From Veillonella rogosae JCM 15642 (lineage in GTDB: Bacteria > Bacillota > Negativicutes > Veillonellales > Veillonellaceae), in assembly GCF_002959775.1 (NCBI RefSeq), contig NZ_PPCX01000014.1, positions 21,078 through 85,077 on the forward strand: 64,000 nt of DNA. Direction: 5' to 3'. Shown piece after piece: positions 18,760-27,281 of this stretch. The first letter of the stretch is position 1. Each line of letters opens with the position of its first letter. Both the position numbers and the translations under genes were made by a program. Below the pieces are notes generated by a model, which saw nothing but the letters and a program-made list of their open reading frames with translations, was not told the origin of the DNA and searched no databases.

Positions 18760-20853
18760 ATGAGTAATAACTCAAATGCGAGAAGCAGCCGCCGTTCTAA
18801 CGGTAGCGGCTCTACACCGAAGAAAACAAGTCCGAAGCGTCTATTTTGGATTTGTGCCCTTCTCCTTATACTCATCGTAGCCGGAGGTGGCTGTGGTTTT
18901 ATCAGTGCCACACTGTCTAACCTACCAGATGTATCCAATGTACGTCCTTCCGCATCGTCTCAAATTTACGATGTGCATGGTAATCTCATCACAACGGTTC
19001 ATTCCACAGAGAATCGATTACCAGTACCTTTAAAAGATGTACCAAAGGATTTACAAAACGCCTTTGTTGCTACTGAGGACTCTCGCTTCTATTCCCATCA
19101 CGGTATCGACCCAGTTGGTATCTTGCGTGCTGTATGGGTTAACCTTGTTCATAGTGGCGTTTCTGAAGGTGGTTCTACTATCACTCAACAGTTAGCGCGT
19201 AATGCATTCTTATCTCAAGACAGAACATTTAAACGTAAAATTTCTGAAGCATTGCTAGCACTAAAAATTGAACAACATTACACAAAGGATGAAATCCTTG
19301 AAATGTACATGAACCAAATCTACTTTGGTCAAGGTGCATACGGTGTACAATCTGCAGCTCATGTGTACTTTGGTAAGGATGCTAGCCAATTAACGCTTGC
19401 CCAAGCAGCTCTCATTGCGGGCTTACCACAAAGTCCTAACTACTACTCTCCATTCAATGATTTAGAGGCTAGTAAAAAACGTCAAGCCGTTGTATTAGGC
19501 CAAATGGTTAAATACGGTTACATTACACAAGAGCAGGCCGATGAAGCGCGCCAAGCAGATTTAGGCTTAGTAGCAAAACAAGAACAAACGCATGAGAAAT
19601 CTAATGCGTCTTACTTCATTAACTATGTTATTGCACAAGTTTCTGAAAAATATGGTGACGATGCAATCTATAAAGATGGTTTAAAAATTTATACCACACT
19701 CGATATGGATGCACAAAATGCAGCTGTAGCAGCAATGCAAAACTTGCCTAACTACTACACTGATAGCAATGGTTTACATCAACCTCAAGGTGCTATCGTA
19801 GCTATGAATCCACACAACGGTTATATTATGGCTATGGTTGGTGGCCGTGGTGATGATGCATTTAACCGTGCTACACAAGCAGAACGTCAACCAGGTTCCG
19901 CTATGAAACCATTTGTATATTTAGCAGCTATTCAATCTGGTAAAACTCCTGGTTCTATCGTAGATGACAGCCCTGTTACATTTGGTAGCTGGAGCCCTAA
20001 AAACTATGAAAACGACTTCGTAGGTAATATTACATACCGCTACGCATTACAACATTCTCGTAACGTAGCAGCAGTAAAAATTGCTGATGAAGTGGGTATG
20101 ACTAAGGTTATTAAACTTGCTAAAGAAATGGGTATCTCTACTCTAACTGATCAAGATTACAACTTGTCTACAGCACTTGGTGGTTTAACACATGGTGTTA
20201 CCCCTCTTGAAATGGTACAAGCTTACGGCGTTCTCGCTAATGGCGGTATCAAAGTTCAACCTACGGCAATCCTTAAAATTGTAGATCGCAACGGTCAAGT
20301 TGTGGAGGAACACTCCATCCAAGAAAAACGCGTTGTAGACGAAAAAGATGCAGCAATCATTACAAATATGCTAGAATCCGTTATAAATGGCGGTACTGGT
20401 GGTAATGCCGCAATCGGTCGTCCTGCAGCAGGTAAAACTGGTACAACAGATGATTCCAAGGATGCTTGGTTCGTTGGTTACACGCCTGATTTAGTAGCTG
20501 CCGTTTGGATTGGTGATGACTATGGCTCGGAAACATTACGAGGCATCACCGGTGGTGACACACCTGCTATTATGTGGGGCCAATTCATGGCAAATGCTCT
20601 TGCCAATACCCCTGCTTCTGACTTCTCTGTTCCTGCTAGCGCACAATCAGCTGTCTCTGAAGGTTATTACAACCCTGCAAAAGCACAGCCTAAAAAAGAA
20701 GCCGCTAAGGACGAAAAGGCAGATAAAAAAGACGATAAAGACAAGTCAAAAGATGAAGCAGTAAAAGATGACAGTGGCTCTTCTAAAGAGGAAGTTAGTG
20801 AACAAAAATCTAATTCATCTAAGAGCAAAAAATCTAGTAAAAAGGATCGCTAA
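18760..20853 (+). CDS. Class A penicillin-binding protein 1A
   Basis: Bifunctional peptidoglycan synthase of 697 residues, anchored in the inner membrane with its catalytic part in the periplasm. A Ser/Arg-rich cytoplasmic tail is followed by a membrane helix (28-50). The transglycosylase domain has the catalytic Glu at E106 in TEDSRFYSHHGID and GGSTITQQLARN (137-148). The transpeptidase domain has S380-x-x-K383 (SAMK) and KTGT from K559. The last 55 residues are a Lys/Asp/Ser-rich tail without predicted fold. GAGGTGACT precedes the ATG. It is a single-gene transcript on the plus strand. Confidence 0.95.
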   Translation: MSNNSNARSSRRSNGSGSTPKKTSPKRLFWICALLLILIVAGGGCGFISATLSNLPDVSNVRPSASSQIYDVHGNLITTVHSTENRLPVPLKDVPKDLQNAFVATEDSRFYSHHGIDPVGILRAVWVNLVHSGVSEGGSTITQQLARNAFLSQDRTFKRKISEALLALKIEQHYTKDEILEMYMNQIYFGQGAYGVQSAAHVYFGKDASQLTLAQAALIAGLPQSPNYYSPFNDLEASKKRQAVVLGQMVKYGYITQEQADEARQADLGLVAKQEQTHEKSNASYFINYVIAQVSEKYGDDAIYKDGLKIYTTLDMDAQNAAVAAMQNLPNYYTDSNGLHQPQGAIVAMNPHNGYIMAMVGGRGDDAFNRATQAERQPGSAMKPFVYLAAIQSGKTPGSIVDDSPVTFGSWSPKNYENDFVGNITYRYALQHSRNVAAVKIADEVGMTKVIKLAKEMGISTLTDQDYNLSTALGGLTHGVTPLEMVQAYGVLANGGIKVQPTAILKIVDRNGQVVEEHSIQEKRVVDEKDAAIITNMLESVINGGTGGNAAIGRPAAGKTGTTDDSKDAWFVGYTPDLVAAVWIGDDYGSETLRGITGGDTPAIMWGQFMANALANTPASDFSVPASAQSAVSEGYYNPAKAQPKKEAAKDEKADKKDDKDKSKDEAVKDDSGSSKEEVSEQKSNSSKSKKSSKKDR

Positions 20854-20871
20854 TTTTTAGTATTCCTCAAG

Positions 20872-20904
20872 AAGAGGCGGAACGTAATGTTCCGCCTCTT
20901 TTGT
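20872..20904 (+). terminator. Terminator of the PBP gene
   Basis: Stem AAGAGGCGGAAC/GTTCCGCCTCTT with GTAAT loop and T-run. It lies immediately before the insertion sequence. Confidence 0.92.
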
Positions 20905-20918
20905 TTATCAAAAAAGGT

Positions 20919-20943
20919 GGGTTATAGGACAAAACGTGTTGGT
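20919..20943. repeat. Left terminal inverted repeat of IS
   Basis: 25 bp starting GGGTTATAGGACAAAACG and ending TGTTGGT; identical to the reverse complement of the right end. Confidence 0.95.
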
Positions 20944-21117
20944 TTTATAGGCGATGGAGCCAGTAAATTACTGCTTCCATCGCCATTTTAAGTTCTTTTG
21001 ATAAACTTAGAGGGTGGACAAAATGTGTTGGTAAAAAGTCCCAAACCCCTTGATTTTACTGGCTTCAATAAGGTTATATCTTCTTAGAAAATCGTGTTCT
21101 AAGTGGAGGGAATAATC

Positions 21118-22239
21118 ATGCTGGTAAGATGTATAAATTGTGGATTTTCTTGTCAAAAATATGGGAAAACTAAAGCTGGATCACAACGATGGCATTGTAA
21201 GCAGTGTAACATCACCTTTACACAAACTATTGATAATACTACTAAATGTTTTCATCGATTTCTAAATTGGTTATTTAGTAAAGAAACACAACAGGACATG
21301 CCTGGGCAGGGCCGTACATTTCGTAGACAGATAGCTGATTTCTGGCAAATATGGCCTATGCCGCCCAAAATTGAAACCTCGAGAGATGTGGTATTCGTTG
21401 ATGGTATTTACTTAGCTAAAAAAGCTTGTATTTTGATCTGTTATGATGGTGAATATGTATTAGGGTGGTATTTATGTAGGTCAGAACAGTCTCGCTCATG
21501 GCAAGCTCTTATGCAGCGAATAGCGACACCCATTGTGGTCGTTTCTGATGGTGGACCTGGTCTTAGAAAAGCATTAAAAAAAGTTTGGCGTACCGCCAAG
21601 CTTCAACGTTGTATTGTTCATGCCGTATGGCAAGTACATCGTTACACTACTAGGCGGCCTAAGACATTAGCAGGCATTATGTTAAAAGATTTAGCAAGCG
21701 ATTTATATAACGTAAAAACACAGGAAGATGCAAAAATATGGATTCAACGATTATTTAATTGGAGGGTGACTTTTAAAGAGTTTCTAAGTGAAATGACACG
21801 TGATAGTAATGATAATTTAAGAGCTACGCATGAACGATTATTAAAAGCCTATAACTCTCTAGTGGTATTAATTAATACAGAGACAATGTTTCGATATTTA
21901 GATGAAACATTGGTGTTGGATAAAGAATGTCCGAGGACTAATAACCCTATTGAAGGCGGAGTAAACGCACAACTCAGACGTTTATTGCGTTACCATCGAG
22001 GGATGTCTGTAGAAAAACGCATAAAAGCGGTCTTTTGGTGGTGTTATTTACACTCACCAAGACCGCTTTCTGCAAAAGAAATACTTAAGGTAATGCCAAC
22101 TGATGCAAGTATTTCTAAAATATATAGTTCTATGAATGAAAGAGCCCAACTTCAAGGCATAATTCCAACTTGGGGGGATGCCATTTCTTGGGGTGATTTG
22201 CATAACTATGACAAATTATCTTTCAATGATTGGGATTAA
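21118..22239 (+). CDS. IS1249-like transposase
   Basis: Protein of 373 residues. It opens with a zinc ribbon (CINC and CKQC) that probably binds the element ends. The DDE catalytic core follows: first D in VVFVDGIYL, second D in VVSDGGPGL, and E in NNPIEGGVNAQLR, the last being the hallmark block of IS1249-like enzymes with HRGMS and AVFWWCYLHSPRP after it. GGAGGGA lies before the ATG at 21118. The gene appears intact. The closely related fragment at the right edge of the window shows the family has been active here more than once. Confidence 0.92.
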   Translation: MLVRCINCGFSCQKYGKTKAGSQRWHCKQCNITFTQTIDNTTKCFHRFLNWLFSKETQQDMPGQGRTFRRQIADFWQIWPMPPKIETSRDVVFVDGIYLAKKACILICYDGEYVLGWYLCRSEQSRSWQALMQRIATPIVVVSDGGPGLRKALKKVWRTAKLQRCIVHAVWQVHRYTTRRPKTLAGIMLKDLASDLYNVKTQEDAKIWIQRLFNWRVTFKEFLSEMTRDSNDNLRATHERLLKAYNSLVVLINTETMFRYLDETLVLDKECPRTNNPIEGGVNAQLRRLLRYHRGMSVEKRIKAVFWWCYLHSPRPLSAKEILKVMPTDASISKIYSSMNERAQLQGIIPTWGDAISWGDLHNYDKLSFNDWD

Positions 22240-22242
22240 AGT

Positions 22243-22267
22243 ACCAACACGTTTTGTCCTATAACCC
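22243..22267. repeat. Right terminal inverted repeat of IS
   Basis: 25 bp, perfect complement of the left end, ending CCTATAACCC right against the AAAAAGGT duplication. Confidence 0.95.
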
Positions 22268-22304
22268 AAAAAGGTAGTAAGTTCAAAGAACTTACTACCT
22301 TTTT
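22268..22304 (-). terminator. Terminator of mutS2, hit by the IS
   Basis: Perfect 17-bp stem AAAAAGGTAGTAAGTTC/GAACTTACTACCTTTTT with a 3-base loop. On the minus strand it follows mutS2. Before the insertion its T-run continued as TTTTTTGATAAAC; now only five T remain before the GGG of the IS end. Confidence 0.88.
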
Positions 22305-22377
22305 CTATTGCCCACTAATGATATCTAACTATGTAACATAACAATATAAAATACCATCGATAAAACAATGATTTAGT

Positions 22378-24756
22378 TTATTTTAGAACTACATTCGTAG
22401 CCCCTGCACCACCTTCATCATAGCCTGCTGTTTCAAAGTGAGCTACATGCGGTAAGGTGCGCAAATATTGATGTACACCTTCTCGTAATGCACCAGTACC
22501 CTTACCGTGGATAATGCGTACTTGATTGACACCACCCAGTAAGGCTTGGTCAATAAATCTACCAACAGATACTGTCGCTTCATCTACAGTTTGACCGAGA
22601 ATATTGATTTCAGTGCGAACCTCTTTTTGGCGTTGTACAGCAGAACCACCCATACGTTTTCGTGTCTTAGGCATGGATGCCTTTTGTTCACGAGCCAGCT
22701 TATTGCCTTCTTCACGTGTAGTAGATTGTAATTCGCTAACCTTAACTGTAGCTGTTAATCCATTAATATCTACATTCACTCGATTACCATTGATAGACAA
22801 TACAGTACCTAATGAGCGCAATGACGTAACATATACAGCTTGGCCCACCTTAATAGCATCTGCCGTCAAGGACTTGCGATCATCATCTATTGGAGCTTCT
22901 GGTACATGCACATTAGAGATGCCCTTACGAGCTTCATTGATGGCAGATTGACGCTTATCTTTATTTGTTTCAGAGAATTGCGCTTTCAATTGCTTGATAA
23001 TCGCTTCCCCTTCAACGCGTAAGCTACGTTTCATAGATTCTGCATCGGCTTGAGCCTTGGCTAAGATTTGTTTGCGTTTTTCGTTAAACTGTTTCTTTTC
23101 CTTCTCTAATTGACCACGCATACGACGTGTTTCATCTAGCTCTTTCTTTAACACTCTTTCACGTTCAGAGGCTTTACGAAGTTGTTCATTCAAATCTGAA
23201 AGAACCTCTTCCATTTCATGACTACCAAATTGAGATTTATATTCTGCTGCGCGCGTCACAATATCCTTTGGTAAGCCTAAGCGTGCAGCAATACTCAATG
23301 CATGGCTACTACCGGCTACGCCGATATGGAGTCGATACGTTGGTTTTAATGTGCGCTCATCAAACTCTACATGACCATTTTCAATACCTTCCGTATGGTA
23401 TGCATAATTTTTAAGCTCATTATAATGGGTACTTACCATCATGAGAGCCCCTTTTTTACGGAAGAACTCAAGGATAGATACAGCAAGTGCACTACCTTCT
23501 TCTGGATCAGTACCAGATCCAAGCTCATCTAATAATACTAAGTCATTTGGACCACAATGTTTGATGATAGATATAACTTGTGTCATATGAGCAGAGAACG
23601 TACTAAGGCTGGCCTCAATGCTTTGCTCGTCCCCAATATCGGCAAAGATATTATGGAATATAGGTAACATAGAACCGTGATCGGCAGGAATAAATAAACC
23701 ACATTGATTCATTAAACTCAATAACCCTAAAGTTTTTAGGGATACTGTTTTACCACCTGTATTAGAACCAGTAATTAATAAAATACGATACGATGTGCCC
23801 AATTGAATATTCGTAGGCACTACCACATTTGGTGGAATTAATGGATGACGAGCTCTCATGAGATTAACTGTTCTATCAGTACTCAAGATTGCTGGTACAC
23901 CTTTATAAGAAATAGCAAGGCTCGCCTTACCATATACAAATTCGATGTGTGAAACCTTTTCACAAGCATCCATCAAATCATTACTATGTTGTTTTACAAG
24001 GGCTGATAATTCACGGTAAATACGCAATACCTCTTGCTCTTCACCAATTAATGCCTCTTGTAATTCATTATTTAGATTCACCAAGCGCATCGGTTCAATA
24101 TATAAGGTTTGACCCGTTGCAGAACGGTCGTGAATAAGACCATCAAAATATTGGCGATATTCCTGTTTTACAGGGATTACATAGCGATTATTACGCTGCG
24201 TAATAATTGCTTCTTGGAAATACTTTTGATTATCCTTGTCGTGCAAAATAGCTTGAATATCGTTTTTAATCTTTTCACGAGTTTTAATAATCGTATTTCT
24301 AAGGCTCGCCAACTTAGGAGATGCTGTATCAAGCAATTCCCCTTTTTCATCAAAGACTCGTTTAAAACGGTTTTCAATACGATCTGTATTCGGCATATCC
24401 TGTACCCATAGGGATAGCAATGGATACTCCATATATTTTGTTCTAAAGAACTTTGTCATACGCTTATAAGCACCAATGGTCAAATATATATCCCACAATG
24501 CTTCACGAGTAAGAACAAAATCTTTACGACTCTTTTTACAGGATTCACGAATATCTCGCGTACCGCCTAACGGTTGTTCTACCTCAGTTTGCAAAGAACG
24601 CATGGCTTCTGCTGTTTCATCAAGGTTCTCTTGAATAGCTTTAGCATCCGTCATGGGTTCAATATGCATAGCTAACTCTTTAGCAATGGTAGAACTACAG
24701 TGCTGTTTTAATTGTTCTTTTATATGGTGAAAGTCTAATACATCTTCGTTAAACAA
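22378..24756 (-). CDS. mutS2: MutS2 ATPase/nuclease
   Basis: Large MutS-like protein of 792 residues, acting on branched DNA or collided ribosomes rather than in mismatch repair. It has an N-terminal core domain, the Walker A loop GSNTGGKT (about 329-336), the Walker B/D-loop DELGSGTDPEEGSAL, a long coiled coil (about 500-620), and a C-terminal Smr domain (about 715-790) with LGQTVDEA and HGKGTGALR. The start is taken as TTG at 24756, with AGAGG 8 bp upstream and 13 bp after the U32 stop. An in-frame upstream ATG lies inside that gene and gives a non-homologous N-terminus. Confidence 0.94.
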   Translation of the reverse strand: MFNEDVLDFHHIKEQLKQHCSSTIAKELAMHIEPMTDAKAIQENLDETAEAMRSLQTEVEQPLGGTRDIRESCKKSRKDFVLTREALWDIYLTIGAYKRMTKFFRTKYMEYPLLSLWVQDMPNTDRIENRFKRVFDEKGELLDTASPKLASLRNTIIKTREKIKNDIQAILHDKDNQKYFQEAIITQRNNRYVIPVKQEYRQYFDGLIHDRSATGQTLYIEPMRLVNLNNELQEALIGEEQEVLRIYRELSALVKQHSNDLMDACEKVSHIEFVYGKASLAISYKGVPAILSTDRTVNLMRARHPLIPPNVVVPTNIQLGTSYRILLITGSNTGGKTVSLKTLGLLSLMNQCGLFIPADHGSMLPIFHNIFADIGDEQSIEASLSTFSAHMTQVISIIKHCGPNDLVLLDELGSGTDPEEGSALAVSILEFFRKKGALMMVSTHYNELKNYAYHTEGIENGHVEFDERTLKPTYRLHIGVAGSSHALSIAARLGLPKDIVTRAAEYKSQFGSHEMEEVLSDLNEQLRKASERERVLKKELDETRRMRGQLEKEKKQFNEKRKQILAKAQADAESMKRSLRVEGEAIIKQLKAQFSETNKDKRQSAINEARKGISNVHVPEAPIDDDRKSLTADAIKVGQAVYVTSLRSLGTVLSINGNRVNVDINGLTATVKVSELQSTTREEGNKLAREQKASMPKTRKRMGGSAVQRQKEVRTEINILGQTVDEATVSVGRFIDQALLGGVNQVRIIHGKGTGALREGVHQYLRTLPHVAHFETAGYDEGGAGATNVVLK

Positions 24757-24769
24757 TGTACTACCTCTT

Positions 24770-27193
24770 TTATAAAATACCTCTAAAATAGTGGCCCCTT
24801 GTAATAGGTGTATCATCTTTACCTACACTTTTAGGCGGAGCCTCTTTTGTTCCATTTTGAATGGATACATAATCTGCTACGATTGTACGTAATCTCTTTG
24901 GATCCATATGTCTACCATCGATACGCAATATATGTAGCCCTTTTCGATGTAACTCTGGTACGTAGGCACGCATGTCCATTTCATGACTATTCATGATATG
25001 CATGCGGCAATAAGGATCTGTACGCAATGGGAACACTTCCCCTTTACGGTCTTTCAATGCATAGTCCTCGGCTACACATGGCATAGGACAGTTTTCCTTC
25101 TTGCCAGTGCCCACAAAGCTTGCGATGGCACAGTATTCAGAAATCATCATTTCCGTGTAACCATGTACCATAATTTCTAATGGCAATTTAGTAGATTTTT
25201 GCAAGTTAACAAGTTGTGCCAAGGTTAACTCTAAAGATGGCGCTATGCTACTCATATTAAAGTCTTGCCATACTTGTAGTGCAGAGCCATTAAATATGTT
25301 AAGACCTGTATCAGCTTCAATAGCACCTGTATATCCTAAATCACGGAGCCACAATAGAGCTTGTGGTACATGAATAGAAATACCATCTGGTTTAGCCTCA
25401 ACTATGGCCTTAAGAGTACTCATATACGCTTCAACTTCATCATCTTTCACGACGCGAGGCGTAGCAAATACACAAAGCACATTATGTGCTTTACAAAGAG
25501 TAGCTACCTTTTCGTAAATGCTGAGTTCATAAGGCTTGCGTTGTAAACGATCACCACCAAAGATAATCTTCTTAGCGCCCCCTTCAATAGCAGCTTTTAC
25601 AGAATCTAATTCATCAACGCGAGCACTCACCATTGGCTCTGTGTACTGAATCGTATCCTTAGCTACTAAGGATGACATATCTTGGGGTTCTACGGCAAGT
25701 TCTGCCCAAGCTTTTTCATGCTCTGTAATTAACAGAGTTTCTAAAGCCTCCACTGCATCGCGACGCAATGCATTTAACACACTAGCAGGCCACATATATG
25801 GACCTTCTGGAATAGACATAGAGCCTAGAGTAAACAATGTATTACCTAATCGTCCTACTTGATCTGTAACCTTCTCTAATGTAGTCGGTTTATTATTAGC
25901 ATAAACAGGTTCAAACTCATTAGATACTGTGACCGTACGACCGTCGTTTAATACAAAGGTAAGATCTGTACAAGGCTGTTCTCGGTCTGTATTAATAGAT
26001 AGATACCCATGTACCTCTAATTTAGCACTAAAGTCTTGTAAGCCCCGTTGCTTTTGAGATTTTGGCGTGGATGCTAAGAATACTTGTCCTGCTGCAAAGC
26101 CTTCATCAGGTTTACCTACAAAATGCTTTTCATCAACTAAAGACCAATTCTGATCGATTTGATAGTACGTAATACTACCAGAAGCTTGCATGACCTTTAA
26201 GAGTGAACCTTTTTCAATCGGTTCTGTCAGGTACAAATGAACTTGTCCCTTTTTGACCTCTGCTTTGCCAATCAATTTCCCTTGATTATTTGGGGCCACA
26301 ACGGTCATCATGGATTTTCCTACATGGTCTGTTAAATAATCTGTAGAGAACCCACGATTAAAGCCAGAAGCCAATGCATCGGCATCAGAAGAGTCTATAT
26401 GAGCCGTATCTAAAATATGACGATAGGTTCCAATAACTTGACGCACATAGGAAACCTTTTTCATACGTCCTTCTACCTTAAAGGACGTAACACCGGCCGC
26501 CACAAGTTCATTCATATGTTCACTATAGTTAAGATCCTTTGGACTCAATAGATAGGCTTCGTGTTTTGGCAATAAGCTAGTGCCTGATGAATCCAATAGC
26601 TCATAAGGCAAGCGGCAAGGTTGTGCACAAGCACCACGGTTGCCACTGCGACCACCGATGAAAGAACTCATTAAGCATTGACCAGAATAACATACGCACA
26701 AGGCGCCGTGTACGAAGACTTCGATTTCAGCTGTACAATTTTTACAAATATGTTCAATTTCAGGAAGGCTCAATTCACGAGCTAATACAACACGGGTAAA
26801 ACCGAGGCTTTCATAAAAACGAACAGCATCTAATGTAGCAGCCGTCATCTGCGTACTGCCATGCAAGTGAAGTTTAGGAGCCACTCGTTGTGCCAATTTA
26901 GCAACTGCTAAATCTTGAACGATAATAGCATCCACACCGATGCGCTCTAAGTCCTTTAAATACGCCTCGAGAGCCTTTAATTCGGAATCACCTATGAGGA
27001 TATTTACGGTTACATATACGGACACATCTAAAATATGAGCCAAACGAATAGCCTCAGCCAGTTCTTCAATGCCAAAGTTTGCTGCATGAGCACGGGCATT
27101 AAAGCCTTTACCGCCAAGATAAATAGCATCAGCTCCAGATTCTAAAGCGGCTATAAAGTTTTCCATCGTACCGGCAGGAGCCAATAATTCCAT
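24770..27193 (-). CDS. U32 family peptidase-like protein with DUF3656 region
   Basis: Protein of 807 residues. The N-terminal half is the U32 barrel (MELLAPAGTMENFIAALESG at the start). It carries the cysteine-rich signature around FVHGALCVCYSGQCLMSS and RSGNRGACAQPCR that binds an iron-sulfur cluster. The C-terminal half is DUF3656 plus a second partial barrel ending with KENCPMPC. Relatives (RlhA, TrhP) hydroxylate rRNA or tRNA bases with prephenate-derived chemistry, so an RNA-modification role is more likely than proteolysis. It is immediately upstream of mutS2. Confidence 0.86.
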   Translation of the reverse strand: MELLAPAGTMENFIAALESGADAIYLGGKGFNARAHAANFGIEELAEAIRLAHILDVSVYVTVNILIGDSELKALEAYLKDLERIGVDAIIVQDLAVAKLAQRVAPKLHLHGSTQMTAATLDAVRFYESLGFTRVVLARELSLPEIEHICKNCTAEIEVFVHGALCVCYSGQCLMSSFIGGRSGNRGACAQPCRLPYELLDSSGTSLLPKHEAYLLSPKDLNYSEHMNELVAAGVTSFKVEGRMKKVSYVRQVIGTYRHILDTAHIDSSDADALASGFNRGFSTDYLTDHVGKSMMTVVAPNNQGKLIGKAEVKKGQVHLYLTEPIEKGSLLKVMQASGSITYYQIDQNWSLVDEKHFVGKPDEGFAAGQVFLASTPKSQKQRGLQDFSAKLEVHGYLSINTDREQPCTDLTFVLNDGRTVTVSNEFEPVYANNKPTTLEKVTDQVGRLGNTLFTLGSMSIPEGPYMWPASVLNALRRDAVEALETLLITEHEKAWAELAVEPQDMSSLVAKDTIQYTEPMVSARVDELDSVKAAIEGGAKKIIFGGDRLQRKPYELSIYEKVATLCKAHNVLCVFATPRVVKDDEVEAYMSTLKAIVEAKPDGISIHVPQALLWLRDLGYTGAIEADTGLNIFNGSALQVWQDFNMSSIAPSLELTLAQLVNLQKSTKLPLEIMVHGYTEMMISEYCAIASFVGTGKKENCPMPCVAEDYALKDRKGEVFPLRTDPYCRMHIMNSHEMDMRAYVPELHRKGLHILRIDGRHMDPKRLRTIVADYVSIQNGTKEAPPKSVGKDDTPITRGHYFRGIL

Positions 27194-27236
27194 GGATAAT
27201 CCTTTCTACCTAACTAAAGGTATAACTATAGTACTA

Positions 27237-27264
27237 AAAGGGTTTACCATATGGTAAACCCTTT
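27237..27264 (-). terminator. Terminator of pheST
   Basis: Perfect palindrome AAAGGGTTTACCAT/ATGGTAAACCCTTT followed on the minus strand by TTAGTAC after four T. It lies 17 bp after the pheT stop. Confidence 0.78.
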
Positions 27265-27281
27265 CAATATACTGCTTGAGA

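Larger units (their letters stand above)
20919..22267 (+). mobile_element. Complete IS1249-like (IS256-group) insertion sequence
   Basis: Element of 1349 bp bounded by perfect 25-bp inverted repeats (20919-20943 and 22243-22267, both starting GGGTTATAGGACAAAACG when read inward). It is flanked by an identical 8-bp direct repeat AAAAAGGT (20911-20918 and 22268-22275), which fits the 8-9 bp duplication of the IS256 group. One transposase gene fills it. The target is the foot of the mutS2 terminator hairpin; the 8-bp duplication recreates the arm, so the hairpin survives. Perfect ends and duplication indicate a recent, probably active insertion. Confidence 0.93.

Noticed and set aside
18699..18938. 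Minus-strand open frame over the PBP start
   Set aside because: It lies across the PBP promoter and coding start, has no ribosome site and no recognisable protein; it mirrors the Ser/Arg-rich codons of the PBP.
24757..24816. Upstream ATG start for mutS2
   Set aside because: It would overlap the U32 gene by 47 bp and add 20 residues unlike MutS2; the TTG at 24756 has a ribosome site at the right distance.
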